Origin: Skermanella rosea | GTDB taxonomy: Bacteria > Pseudomonadota > Alphaproteobacteria > Azospirillales > Azospirillaceae | NCBI RefSeq assembly: GCF_016806835.2 | Contig: NZ_CP086111.1 | Location: 2,367,001-2,431,000 of the forward strand | DNA length: 64,000 nucleotides | Direction of reading: 5' to 3' | Shown here: positions 18,981 through 27,915 of the stretch, one piece after another | How positions within the stretch are numbered: position 1 is the first letter of the stretch | Layout: every line of letters begins with the position of its first letter | Translations under genes and position numbers: made by a program | Notes under the pieces: generated by a model | Seen by the model: the letters and a program-made list of their open reading frames with translations, nothing else | The model's database searches: none | Told to the model about the DNA's origin: nothing

Positions 18981-20150
18981 GTGATACGCGTCAATCCTTT
19001 CCTGCACGACACCGCCAGTCCGCCGATCCCGGAAGCCCAGGGCTGGGCGCGGCGCTACGGCGGCGGCCGCGGTCCGCTGGTGGACCTGGCGCAGGCCGTT
19101 CCCGGATACCCTCCGCACCCCGACATCCTGGAAGCCTTGGCGAGCGCGGCGGCGTCGCCGCTGCTTGCCGGCTACGGCGGGATCCTGGGGGACCAGGATC
19201 TGCGGACCGCCTATGCCGGGCATGTCGCCGGCATCTTCGGAGTTCCGATCCGGCCCGCCGAGGTCGCGATCACGTCGGGCTGCAACCAGGCCTTCTTCGC
19301 CGCGGTCCTGGCCCTGGCGAAGGCCGGTGATGCCGTCATCCTGCCCAGCCCCTGGTACTTCAACCACAAGATGACGCTGGACATGCTCGGGATCGAGGCC
19401 CGGGCGGTGCCGGCCTCGGCGGAGGATGGGTTCGTGCCGGACCCGGGCCGGATATCCGAGGCCATCGACGGGCGCGTCCGGGCCGTCGTCCTGATCAGCC
19501 CCAACAATCCGACGGGCGCTGTCTATTCTCCGGAAACCCTGCGCGCGATCCATCGCATCTGCCGCGACCGGGGCGTGGCGCTGGTGCTGGACGAGACCTA
19601 CCGGGATTTCCTGGCCGATGCCCGGACGCGGCCCCATGACCTGTTCGGGCAGCCGGACTGGCAGGATACGCTGGTCGAGCTGTACAGCTTCTCGAAATCC
19701 TTCTGCATTCCCGGCCATCGGCTCGGGGCCGTGATCGCCGGGGAGGCCTTCCTCGCCGAGTTCGCCAAGGTGATCGATTGCATCCAGATCTGCGCGCCGC
19801 GGGTGGGCCAGCACGCGCTGGCGGCCACGCTGGAGCCCATGGCCGCCTGGCGGGAGGAGAACCGGCGGGAGATCATCGGCCGGGCCGAGGCCTTCCGGTC
19901 GGCGGCGGCACGGTTTGACGGCTGGCGGCTTGACGCCATCGGCGCCTATTTCGCCTTTCTCCGGCATCCCTTCGACGTGCCGGCCGCCGCCGTCGCCGAG
20001 CGGCTCGCGGAGGAGCGGGGCGTCCTGTGCCTGCCCGGCAGCTATTTCGGTCCGGGCAACGAAAGCCATCTCCGCATCGCCTTCGCCAACGCGGATCGGG
20101 CTGCCATCGAGGGGCTGCCCGACCGCTTCCTGAACCTGACGATAGGGTAG
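18981..20150 (+). CDS. PLP-dependent class I/II aminotransferase
   Basis: A 389-residue fold-type I aminotransferase. It shows TSGCNQAFFAAVL, the Asn/Tyr pocket in PNNPTGAVYSPE, Asp in LDETYRDF and the PLP lysine in YSFSKSFCIPGHRLG near residue 240. A C-terminal Arg in NESHLRIAFAN should bind the substrate carboxylate. It heads an operon with an agmatinase-family enzyme and a polyamine-type importer, so it may transaminate an arginine-like or guanidino substrate. The exact substrate cannot be read from sequence. Confidence 0.9.
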   Translation: MIRVNPFLHDTASPPIPEAQGWARRYGGGRGPLVDLAQAVPGYPPHPDILEALASAAASPLLAGYGGILGDQDLRTAYAGHVAGIFGVPIRPAEVAITSGCNQAFFAAVLALAKAGDAVILPSPWYFNHKMTLDMLGIEARAVPASAEDGFVPDPGRISEAIDGRVRAVVLISPNNPTGAVYSPETLRAIHRICRDRGVALVLDETYRDFLADARTRPHDLFGQPDWQDTLVELYSFSKSFCIPGHRLGAVIAGEAFLAEFAKVIDCIQICAPRVGQHALAATLEPMAAWREENRREIIGRAEAFRSAAARFDGWRLDAIGAYFAFLRHPFDVPAAAVAERLAEERGVLCLPGSYFGPGNESHLRIAFANADRAAIEGLPDRFLNLTIG

Positions 20151-20158
20151 GAAGAGCC

Positions 20159-21211
20159 ATGGACCAGGAAGAACTGGAGCGCCTGCGCGCGAAGTACGGC
20201 CAGCTGCACGGCGGCGAGGTCTTCGACCCGACCTTCCGCAAGGTCGCGGACACCATCTTCTCGAAGAGCGGCACGCGGCTCGCCCCCTATGCCGGAATGC
20301 CGACCTTCCTGTCGGCGCCGCACCGGCCGATCGATCCGCAGGCCCCGGACTTCGGCGACCTTCAGGTGACGATGCTCGGCGTGCCGATGGACCTGGGCGT
20401 GACCAATCGGAATGGTTCGCGCTTCGGCCCCCGCGCGCTGCGGACCATAGAACGCATCGGTCCCTACAACCACGTGCTCCAGACCGCTCCGGTGTCGGAG
20501 CTGCGGGTGGCCGACATCGGGGACGTGCCGTTCCGCAGCCGCTTCAGCCTGGACTCCTCCCACGAGGATATCGAGGCCCATGTGGCGAAGATCGTGGCGG
20601 CAGGCGTCGCCCCCCTGTCGGTCGGCGGCGACCATTCCATCTCCCTCCCGATCCTGAAGGCGCTGGGCAAGGACCGACCGGTCGGCATGATCCATATCGA
20701 CGCCCATTGCGATACCAGCGGCGGGTTCGACCAGACCAAGTTCCACCACGGCGGCCCGTTCCGCCAGGCGGTGCTGGAAGGCGTGCTGAACCCGAAGCGG
20801 GTGATCCAGATCGGTATCCGCGGCTCGGCCGAATACCTGTGGGAATTCTCCTACGACAGCGGCATGACCGTCATCCACGCGGAGGAGATCACCGGCCTCG
20901 GCATGCCGGCGGTGATCGAGCGCGCCCGCGCGGTGGCCGGCGACGGGCCGACCTATGTCTCCTTCGATATCGACAGCCTCGACCCGGCCTTCGCGCCCGG
21001 CACCGGAACCCCGGAAGTGGGCGGCCTGACCACGCGCGAGGCGCTGGAGCTGCTGCGCGGCCTGAAGGGCCTGGACATCGTCGGCGGCGACGTGGTCGAA
21101 GTCGCCCCGCAGTACGACGCCACGACCAACACGGCGCAGGCGGGCGCCCAGATGCTGTTCGAGATCCTCAGCCTGATGGTCTACAGCCCGTCGATCGGCG
21201 CCAAGGAATAA
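20159..21211 (+). CDS. Agmatinase/arginase-family ureohydrolase
   Basis: A 350-residue ureohydrolase that releases urea from a guanidino compound. All binuclear Mn ligands are visible: GGDHSIS, IDAHCDTS and SFDIDSLDPAFAPGTGTPE. The length and N-terminal extension fit agmatinase / guanidinobutyrase / guanidinopropionase rather than arginase. The start at 20159 lies 8 bp after the aminotransferase stop. With PotD-like transport and an amidase downstream, a guanidino-compound catabolic role is likely. The choice among agmatine, guanidinobutyrate and others is open. Confidence 0.9.
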   Translation: MDQEELERLRAKYGQLHGGEVFDPTFRKVADTIFSKSGTRLAPYAGMPTFLSAPHRPIDPQAPDFGDLQVTMLGVPMDLGVTNRNGSRFGPRALRTIERIGPYNHVLQTAPVSELRVADIGDVPFRSRFSLDSSHEDIEAHVAKIVAAGVAPLSVGGDHSISLPILKALGKDRPVGMIHIDAHCDTSGGFDQTKFHHGGPFRQAVLEGVLNPKRVIQIGIRGSAEYLWEFSYDSGMTVIHAEEITGLGMPAVIERARAVAGDGPTYVSFDIDSLDPAFAPGTGTPEVGGLTTREALELLRGLKGLDIVGGDVVEVAPQYDATTNTAQAGAQMLFEILSLMVYSPSIGAKE

Positions 21212-21256
21212 ACGACCAAGCAAGAAATCGAACGAACAGAACAGGAAGGTGAAGCG

Positions 21257-22348
21257 ATGACCGAAATGACCAAGTCCGGGATCACCCGGCGTTCCGTGCT
21301 GGCCGGCGCCGCGGCGGGCGCGGCCCTGCTGGCCATGCCGTCGATCCTGCGGGCGGCCGACCGCTCGCTGAAGGTCGGCGTCTACGGCGGGTACTTTCAG
21401 GAGTCCTTCGACGAGCACATCTTTCCCGACTTCACCAGCGCCACCGGGATCGAGGTGGAGTCCATCTCCGAGCCGACCGGAGAGGCCTGGCTGGTCCAGC
21501 TCTCCCAGGCCGCCCGGGCGGGCCAAGCTCCGGCCGATGTGTCGATGATGTCCCAGGTCGCCATTCTGAAAGGGCAGGCGATCGATCTCTGGGCACCGCT
21601 CGACCCGGCCAAGATCCCCAACCTGGGCAACCTGCTGCCGCAGTTCGTCAACAGGTATCCCGACGGGCGGATCGCCGGTGTCGGCGCCGTCGCCTGGTAC
21701 ATCACGCTGGTGACGAATACCGATGTCTATCCGGAGGCGCCGGATTCCTGGGCCGCCCTGTGGGACCCCGCCAACCGGGACCGCCTGGGCCTGCTGGCGC
21801 TGGTCTCCAACTCCTTCCTGCTCGAGGTGACCGCCAAGACCTTCTTCGGCGGCCCGGCCAAGCTCGACACCGAGGAAGGCATCCTGGAGGTCATGGACAA
21901 GCTGGCCGAGGTCAAGCCGAACGTCCGGCTGTGGTATCGGGACGAGGCGCAGTTCGAGCAGGCGCTCAAGTCGGGCGAGATCCCCATGGGCCAGTATTAC
22001 CATGACGTGACGGGGCTCGCCGCCGCCGACGGCAACCCCGTCCGCTCCACCTTCCCCAAGGAGGGCGGCATCCTGGATTCCGGCTCCTGGGCGGTGTCCG
22101 CCGCTTCCAAGAAGACCGCGGAGGCGCACGAGTTCATCAACTACATGAGCCAGCCGCAGATCCAGGCGAAGCTGTCGCGCAACGTCGGCACGGCCCCGAC
22201 CGTGGCCCGCAGCCTGACCGACCTGACGGACCAGGAGTTCGCGGCGGTATCGAGCGAGATCGAGCCGATCATCCCGCGCTACGACCTGTACCAGACCAAG
22301 TCCGACTGGCTGAACCAGAAATGGACCGAGCTGATCGTCGCCGGCTGA
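21257..22348 (+). CDS. PotD/PotF-type ABC substrate-binding protein (Tat-exported)
   Basis: A 363-residue periplasmic binding protein with a twin-arginine signal (TRRSVLAGAAAGAALLAMPS) cleaved after ILRAAD. The mature protein resembles spermidine/putrescine-binding proteins, with LKVGVYGGYFQESFDEHIFP and GAVAWYITLVTNTD. It should capture a polyamine or guanidino compound for the PotABC-like genes that follow. It lies 45 bp after the ureohydrolase with an AGGAAGG site. Confidence 0.9.
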   Translation: MTEMTKSGITRRSVLAGAAAGAALLAMPSILRAADRSLKVGVYGGYFQESFDEHIFPDFTSATGIEVESISEPTGEAWLVQLSQAARAGQAPADVSMMSQVAILKGQAIDLWAPLDPAKIPNLGNLLPQFVNRYPDGRIAGVGAVAWYITLVTNTDVYPEAPDSWAALWDPANRDRLGLLALVSNSFLLEVTAKTFFGGPAKLDTEEGILEVMDKLAEVKPNVRLWYRDEAQFEQALKSGEIPMGQYYHDVTGLAAADGNPVRSTFPKEGGILDSGSWAVSAASKKTAEAHEFINYMSQPQIQAKLSRNVGTAPTVARSLTDLTDQEFAAVSSEIEPIIPRYDLYQTKSDWLNQKWTELIVAG

Positions 22349-22370
22349 CTTGACCTGGAGGAGGCTATCC

Positions 22371-23417
22371 ATGTCCGGCCTGGTACTGGAGGGCATATCG
22401 AAGCGGTTCGGTGGCGTCGCCGCCGTGGACCATGTCGACCTCGCCGTTCCGAACGGAACCTTCGTCTGCATGCTGGGGCCGTCCGGCTGCGGCAAGACGA
22501 CCCTGCTGAGAACCATCGCCGGGCTGGAGGAGCCGACCTCCGGCCGGATCCTGATCGACGGCAAGGACATGACCCGGGTGCCGGCGCACCGGCGCGACTT
22601 CGGCATGGTGTTCCAGTCTCTGGCCCTGTTCCCGCACCTGAACGTCGGCGAGAACGTCGCGTATCCCTTGCGGATCCGCGGCGTCGGCCGGGCCGAGCAG
22701 GCGAAACGGGCGGAGGAGTTGCTGGCCCTGGTAGACCTGGGCGGCTACGCGGGCCGGCCGGTGTCGCAGCTTTCCGGAGGACAGCGCCAGCGCGTGGCCA
22801 TCGCTCGGGCCCTGGCGCTGTCGCCCAAGCTGTTCCTGCTCGACGATCCGCTGTCCGCGCTCGACGCCAAGCTGCGCGAGGCGATGCAGGTGGAACTGCG
22901 CAAGCTCCAGCAGCGCCTGGGCATCACGACGATCGTAGTGACCCACGACCAGCGGGAGGCGATGACCATGGCCGACCTTGTCGTCGTGATGGGGCAGGGG
23001 CGAATCCAGCAGGCGGCGTCGCCGGTCGAGATCTATCGACGTCCGGTCAACAGCTTCGTCGCCGATTTCATTGGCTCCACCAACCTGATCATCGTCCGGG
23101 CGGGCGGGCAGGGGGGCGGGCAGGGCGTCGAGGCTCCCGGCGGCACGATCCCGGGAGTGAGCCTGGCGCCCGGACAGTCGCAGGCGACCCTGTCGGTCCG
23201 GCCGGAGGACATCCACCTCGTCCCGGCCGGCGAGGCTCCGCTGACCGGCAGGATCAGCTTCATCCGGGACCTGGGCGCCAGCATCGAGACCTTCGTCGAT
23301 GCGGACGGCACCCAGATCGTCGCGGTCGCGTCCCCGCGCGAGCGGGCGCATTTCCGGATCGGCGATACCGTGGGCCTGAGGCTCGATCCCGAGGCCTGCC
23401 GGGTGCTCGCGTCGTGA
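22371..23417 (+). CDS. PotA-type ABC transporter ATP-binding protein
   Basis: A 348-residue ATPase with Walker A GPSGCGKTTL, Q-loop VFQSLALFPHLNV, signature LSGGQRQRVAIARAL, Walker B LFLLDDPLSALD and switch TIVVTHDQREA. A C-terminal TOBE domain follows (SVRPEDIHLVP). The second residue of Walker B is Asp (DDP) where many homologues have Glu after it. The start at 22371 has GGAGGAGG upstream. The stop overlaps the next gene's GTG start. Confidence 0.93.
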   Translation: MSGLVLEGISKRFGGVAAVDHVDLAVPNGTFVCMLGPSGCGKTTLLRTIAGLEEPTSGRILIDGKDMTRVPAHRRDFGMVFQSLALFPHLNVGENVAYPLRIRGVGRAEQAKRAEELLALVDLGGYAGRPVSQLSGGQRQRVAIARALALSPKLFLLDDPLSALDAKLREAMQVELRKLQQRLGITTIVVTHDQREAMTMADLVVVMGQGRIQQAASPVEIYRRPVNSFVADFIGSTNLIIVRAGGQGGGQGVEAPGGTIPGVSLAPGQSQATLSVRPEDIHLVPAGEAPLTGRISFIRDLGASIETFVDADGTQIVAVASPRERAHFRIGDTVGLRLDPEACRVLAS

Positions 23418-24268
23418 GGGCGGATGCTCCGAAGCGGGCGGCGGATTATGCCCCGCTGGCCTTCCCCGCCCTGATGCTGACCGTCTTCTTCGTGGTGCCG
23501 TTCGGCATCATGGTGATGGTCAGCTTCTTCCAGCGCCAGCCCGGCGGCTTCTACACGCCGGACTTCGTGTTCAGCAGCTACGAACGCTTCCTCTCCGCCT
23601 TCTTCGGCGGCGTGCTGGGGTTCTCCCTGGGGCTGGCGGCGCTGGTGGCCGTGATCTGCGTGGCGGTCGGGTTTCCCTTCGCCTACGAACTGGCCCGGAC
23701 CCGCCGCCGGGTCCAGGTCGCCTGGCTGGTGGCGCTGCTCGCCGTGCTGTCCCTGTCGGAGGTGATCATCGGCTTCGCCTGGTCCACGCTGCTGTCGCGG
23801 ACCGCGGGGATCTCCAACCTGCTGGTCTGGCTCGGCCTCATGGAAAAGCCGACGGCGCTGACGCCCAATTTCGGCGCCGTGCTGACCGGCATGGTCTACC
23901 AGGCGTTCCCCTATACCGTGCTGGTCCTCTACCCGGCGATGGCGCGGCTCGACCCGACCTTGATGGAGGCGTCGCGGACCCTGGGCGCCCACCCGCTCCG
24001 CGCATTCCTGACCGTCGTCGTGCCGGCGCTGCGGAACACGATCCTGGCGACCTTCATCATGGTCTTCGTCTTCGCGCTCGGTTCTTACCTGCTGCCCCAG
24101 CTCCTGGGCCGTCCGCAGCACTGGACCCTGTCGGTGCTGATCACGGACCAGGCGGTCTATCAGTCGAACCTGCCGTTCGCCGCCGCCATGGCGGTGTTCC
24201 TGGTGCTGGTGACGCTGTCGCTGGTGGGGCTCGCCCTGCTGGTCGGCCGCAAGGAGAGCGCGGCATGA
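23414..24268 (+). CDS. PotB-type ABC transporter permease
   Basis: A 284-residue permease with six helices and the loop LMEASRTLGAHPLRAFLTVV typical of PotB. It begins with GTG at 23414, overlapping the ATPase stop (GTGA), and ends overlapping the next permease (ATGA). This is strict coupling across the transporter genes. Confidence 0.9.
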   Translation: MRADAPKRAADYAPLAFPALMLTVFFVVPFGIMVMVSFFQRQPGGFYTPDFVFSSYERFLSAFFGGVLGFSLGLAALVAVICVAVGFPFAYELARTRRRVQVAWLVALLAVLSLSEVIIGFAWSTLLSRTAGISNLLVWLGLMEKPTALTPNFGAVLTGMVYQAFPYTVLVLYPAMARLDPTLMEASRTLGAHPLRAFLTVVVPALRNTILATFIMVFVFALGSYLLPQLLGRPQHWTLSVLITDQAVYQSNLPFAAAMAVFLVLVTLSLVGLALLVGRKESAA

Positions 24269-25065
24269 GCGGCAAGCTGTTCCGGCGTATCCTGTTCACC
24301 CTGGTGGCCCTGTTCATGGCGGCACCGCTGATCGTCATCGCCGGAGTGTCCGTCAATGCGCAGCGATCGCTGGTCTTCCCGCCGGCGGGCTTCTCCGCCC
24401 GCTGGTACGGCGAGATCTTCACCGATGCCGCCTGGCGGGGAGCCCTGACGGCGTCGGTGACCGTCGCGGCGCTCTCCGCGGCGGTGGCGGTGGCGATCGC
24501 GTTCCCGCTCTCCTGGTTCCTGTGGCGGCGCCATGCTCCCTGGGCGCGCGTGTTCCAGATGCTCGGCACGGCGCCCTTCATCCTGCCGCCGGTCATCACG
24601 GCCCTGGGCTTCCTGACGTTCTGGACGACGGTCGGGGCCTATGGGCAACCCTGGACGGTGGTGGTGGCCCACGGCATCTTCTTCGTGACCCTGCCGCTGG
24701 TCACGCTGTCCCTGGGATTCGCCTCGATCGACCGGGCGCTGGTCGAGGCGGCGGCGACCATGGGGGCCGACGACCGGACCATCCTGCGGACGATCGTGCT
24801 GCCCCTGATCCGGCCCTACATCGTATCGGGGTTCGCCTTCGCCTTCGTGCTGTCGCTGAACGAGTACATCGTCGCCTACATGACCGTAGGCTTCACGCTG
24901 GAGACGCTGCCGATCAAGATCTTCAACTCGCTGCGCTACGGCTACACTCCGACCATGGCGGCGGTCAGCATCCTGTTCGTCGCGGTGGCGGTCCTCGTCT
25001 TCGGCCTGATCGCCCGCTTCGGCGACCTGCCGAAACTGCTCGGTGCCTGGAGTTCACGGGATTGA
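24265..25065 (+). CDS. PotC-type ABC transporter permease
   Basis: A 266-residue permease with six helices and the loop LVEAAATMGADDRTILRTIV. It completes the polyamine-type importer. Its TGA stop overlaps a TTG start of the amidase gene. Confidence 0.9.
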   Translation: MSGKLFRRILFTLVALFMAAPLIVIAGVSVNAQRSLVFPPAGFSARWYGEIFTDAAWRGALTASVTVAALSAAVAVAIAFPLSWFLWRRHAPWARVFQMLGTAPFILPPVITALGFLTFWTTVGAYGQPWTVVVAHGIFFVTLPLVTLSLGFASIDRALVEAAATMGADDRTILRTIVLPLIRPYIVSGFAFAFVLSLNEYIVAYMTVGFTLETLPIKIFNSLRYGYTPTMAAVSILFVAVAVLVFGLIARFGDLPKLLGAWSSRD

Positions 25066-25877
25066 CGAAAGCACCCTTGCGCCTCGCCCTGCTGCAGATG
25101 GAAGCGGTCGCGGGCGATGTCGCCGCCAACCTGGACCGCATCGCCGCCGCTGCCGAAGAGGCCGCTGCGGCAGGGGCCGGCTGCCTGCTCGCACCCGAAC
25201 TGGCGCTGACGGGCTACGGCGCCGGCGCCGCCATCCGGGCCTTGGCCGAACCCGCCGATGGCGCGCAGGTCGCGGCCCTGGGCGCGATCGCCGCGCGCAC
25301 CGGGATCGCGGTGGCCTGCGGCTTCGCGGAGGCGGCGGATGGAGCCGTCTACAACAGCGCCGCCGCGGTTTTCCCCGACGGCACCCGCCATGTCTTTCGC
25401 AAGCTGCACCTGTACGGCGACTACGAGAAGGGCCTGTTCCGCCCCGGCGCCGCCGCTCCGGCGGTGTTCCCGCTGGGCGGCCTGAAGGCCGGCCTGCTGA
25501 TCTGCTACGACGTCGAGTTCCCGGAGACGGTGCGCCACCTGGCATCCTCGGACGCGGACCTGATCCTGGTGCCGACGGCCCTGCCGGCCAGCGAGCACGC
25601 GGGCTTCATCGCGCGGTCGATCATCCCGGTACGGGCCTTCGAGAACCAAGTCTTCGTCGCCTACGCCAACCATGCCGGCCGGGATGCCGCGTTCTCCTAT
25701 GCCGGCCTGGCCGGCATCGCTGCGCCGGACGGTTCCGATCTCGCCCGCGCACCGGCCACGGGCACCCATCTGCTGATCGCCGACATCGACCCCGCCGCTT
25801 TCGGTGACGCACGCGCGGCCAACCCGTACCTGATCGACCGCCGAATGCGTTTCATCAGCGGACCCAACCAGACCTGA
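25062..25877 (+). CDS. Nitrilase-superfamily carbon-nitrogen hydrolase
   Basis: A 271-residue amidase with the catalytic triad of the family: Glu in APELALTGYG, Lys in FRKLHLYGDYEKG and Cys in LLICYDVEFPE. The branch includes R-selective amidases and N-carbamoyl or omega-amidases. The only start giving the full domain is TTG at 25062, four bases inside the permease gene, the same overlap style as the rest of the operon. It probably hydrolyses an amide made from the imported nitrogen compound. The substrate is unknown. Confidence 0.88.
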   Translation: MTKAPLRLALLQMEAVAGDVAANLDRIAAAAEEAAAAGAGCLLAPELALTGYGAGAAIRALAEPADGAQVAALGAIAARTGIAVACGFAEAADGAVYNSAAAVFPDGTRHVFRKLHLYGDYEKGLFRPGAAAPAVFPLGGLKAGLLICYDVEFPETVRHLASSDADLILVPTALPASEHAGFIARSIIPVRAFENQVFVAYANHAGRDAAFSYAGLAGIAAPDGSDLARAPATGTHLLIADIDPAAFGDARAANPYLIDRRMRFISGPNQT

Positions 25878-25892
25878 AGAGGAACGCCTCCC

Positions 25893-27131
25893 ATGACCGC
25901 GACCCCGTTTCCGGAACCGGCCGTGCCCCCTCTGCCTGAGCCTTACCAGACTCCCTCGGCGCTCAACTTCTCCACCGTGGTCGGCTGGCCCGAGGGTCGG
26001 AAGCCGGCCGCTCCTGACGGCTTCGAGGTGACGCTCTACGCCGACGGGCTGGACTATCCGCGCTGGTTCCATCTGCTGCCAAACGGCGACGTCCTGGTGT
26101 CCGAAGCCCGGACCCAGCTGAAGCCGGACCATAACCCGAACTCGCCGGCGGTGCAGGGCGACAAGCGATCCCGCGCGCTCGGGCAGAGCGCCAACCGCAT
26201 CACCCTGCTGCGCGACGCAGATGGCGACGGTTTTCCGGAGACCCGCGAGACCTTCCTGGAGGGGCTGAGGCAGCCTTTCGGGATGGCGCTGCTGGGCGAC
26301 ACGCTCTACGTCGCCAACACCGACGGCGTCCTGGCCTTTCCCTACAAGGAGGGGCAGATCCGCATGGAGGCCCAAGGCCGCAAGATCCTCGACCTGCCGG
26401 CCGGCGGCTACAACAACCACTGGACCCGAAACATCCGCGTCGGTCCCGACGGGACGAAGCTTTACGTGACCGTCGGCTCCGCCAGCAATGTGGCCGAGTA
26501 CGGCATTGAGGAGGAGCATCGCCGCGCCGCGATCCTGGAGATCAATCCCGACGGCAGCGGCGAACGCATCTTTGCAAGCGGCCTGCGCAACCCCGTCGGC
26601 CTGGATTGGGAGCCGGAGACCGGCGTGATGTGGACGGCGGTCAACGAGCGGGACGAGCTGGGCGACGAGCTGGTGCCCGACTACATGACCAGCGTCCAGG
26701 ACGGCGGCTTCTACGGCTGGCCCTATTCCTATTTCGGCAAGATCGAGGACCCGCGGCTGCGCGGGCAGCGGCCCGATCTGGTGGCGAAGTCGATCGTGCC
26801 CGACATGGCGTTGGGCTCCCACACCGCGTCGCTGGGGCTGGCCTTCTATCGCGGAACCGCCTTTCCCGAGCGCTACCGCGGCGGTGCCTTCATCGGTCAG
26901 CACGGGTCATGGAACCGGTCCGAGCTGTCGGGCTACAAGGTCCTGTTCGTCCCCTTCGCCAATGGCCGACCGAGCGGACCGGGCGAGGATTTCCTGACCG
27001 GTTTCGTGGCCGAGCAGTCCAGGAGCGAAGTGTACGGCCGGCCCTGCGGCATCGCGGAGCTGCCCGACGGGTCGCTGCTGGTGGCCGACGATGCCGCCGA
27101 CAGGATCTGGCGCGTCGCGGCCGTCCGCTAG
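25893..27131 (+). CDS. L-sorbosone dehydrogenase-like / PQQ sugar dehydrogenase-type beta-propeller
   Basis: A 412-residue protein of the glucose/sorbosone dehydrogenase propeller family: DGFEVTLYADGLDYPRWFHL, GLRQPFGMAL, GGYNNHWTRNIRVGPDG, SGLRNPVGLDWEP and QHGSWNRSELSGYKV. These enzymes oxidise aldoses or sorbosone with PQQ. No signal peptide is visible, unlike periplasmic relatives, so location and activity are uncertain. It lies 15 bp after the amidase. Its TAG stop is formed by the end of the downstream inverted-repeat element. Confidence 0.8.
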   Translation: MTATPFPEPAVPPLPEPYQTPSALNFSTVVGWPEGRKPAAPDGFEVTLYADGLDYPRWFHLLPNGDVLVSEARTQLKPDHNPNSPAVQGDKRSRALGQSANRITLLRDADGDGFPETRETFLEGLRQPFGMALLGDTLYVANTDGVLAFPYKEGQIRMEAQGRKILDLPAGGYNNHWTRNIRVGPDGTKLYVTVGSASNVAEYGIEEEHRRAAILEINPDGSGERIFASGLRNPVGLDWEPETGVMWTAVNERDELGDELVPDYMTSVQDGGFYGWPYSYFGKIEDPRLRGQRPDLVAKSIVPDMALGSHTASLGLAFYRGTAFPERYRGGAFIGQHGSWNRSELSGYKVLFVPFANGRPSGPGEDFLTGFVAEQSRSEVYGRPCGIAELPDGSLLVADDAADRIWRVAAVR

Positions 27132-27308
27132 TGGTCCGGCACAGTGTTTTTGATTGATTCATCGTAGGTCGGCCCCGGCCGAAGGCCGACGCCGACAGCG
27201 TGGCCGGAGCGTTGACGCAGGGTGTCGGCATTCGCCCTGACGGGCGAAGGCCGACCTAACGCACTCCGCTCCGCCGAACGTCATCAAAAACACTATGCTG
27301 GACCGCTA
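27129..27308. mobile_element. 180-bp MITE-like element with 26-bp terminal inverted repeats and TA ends
   Basis: The left end (27129-27154, beginning TAGTGGTCCGGCACAGTG) matches the complement of the right end (27283-27308) at 23 of 26 positions. Both end in the TA dinucleotide expected of IS630/Tc1-type target duplications. The interior carries smaller inverted repeats built on GTAGGTCGG and GGCCGACCT and no coding sequence. It fits a non-autonomous MITE. The TA plus the first G of each end gives a TAG, and these two TAGs are the stop codons of the flanking convergent genes. Confidence 0.75.
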
Positions 27309-27803
27309 GGCGGAGCCCGCCTGGCTGCTTCCGGAGTCGACCGCGAAGTCGAGCTGGAGGCTGACGAGGTCGATCCCGCGCTCGTCCGGCTCGCTCTCCG
27401 CCAGGAGGAACGGTCCGTAGTCCGCCCGCTCGGTGCGGGCGATCAGCACTACGCCCGCGGGGAGCACGATGACCTGCCACAGCACGTCCTCGTGCTCCCG
27501 GCTGGCGGTCACGGGATCGATGCCGCTGGCCCCATGGGCGGCCATGCGGGAGAAGGCGACCATTCCCGCGGCGTCCCGCATGGCCGGCCGGTAGGAGGGA
27601 TGCCGCGACAGGGCGGCATCGCCCATCCGGGGCGGCAGGTCCAGCGTGGCGATAATCCTCGGGCCGAACGGGGTGTCCCGCAGGCAGCCGTCGATCAGCA
27701 CGGCCGGCGCGCCGAGATCGCGCATTATGGAGCGGCAATGGGCCAGCAGGGGACGCCATAGGGGCGGCGGATTGGAGACCAGGATCGGGATGCATCGAGC
27801 CAT
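27306..27803 (-). CDS. Unrecognised 165-residue protein
   Basis: I do not recognise the family. The likely start is ATG at 27803 (MARCIPILVSNPPPLWRPLL); a longer frame reaching 28046 overlaps the divergent kinase gene. The sequence looks globular and soluble, with LGAPAVLIDGCLRDTPFGPR, EDVLWQVIVLPAGVVLIART and an acidic C-terminal half. No membrane segment is present. The TAG stop is supplied by the right end of the MITE-like element, so the native C-terminus may have been altered. Codon use matches neighbouring genes. Confidence 0.6.
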   Translation of the reverse strand: MARCIPILVSNPPPLWRPLLAHCRSIMRDLGAPAVLIDGCLRDTPFGPRIIATLDLPPRMGDAALSRHPSYRPAMRDAAGMVAFSRMAAHGASGIDPVTASREHEDVLWQVIVLPAGVVLIARTERADYGPFLLAESEPDERGIDLVSLQLDFAVDSGSSQAGSA

Positions 27804-27915
27804 GGTTTGAAAGGTAAGGAGCGGGCGGGCGAAAATCGAGAGTTGTTGACCGCAGGTCCGCGAGCCGCCAAACATCGCACTCCCGTTCCATTCCGGTTCC
27901 TGCACGCTCCGCACC

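Noticed and set aside
20042-22606. A long minus-strand frame opposite the ureohydrolase and PotD-like genes
   Set aside because: It spans two recognisable plus-strand genes and has no domain signature.
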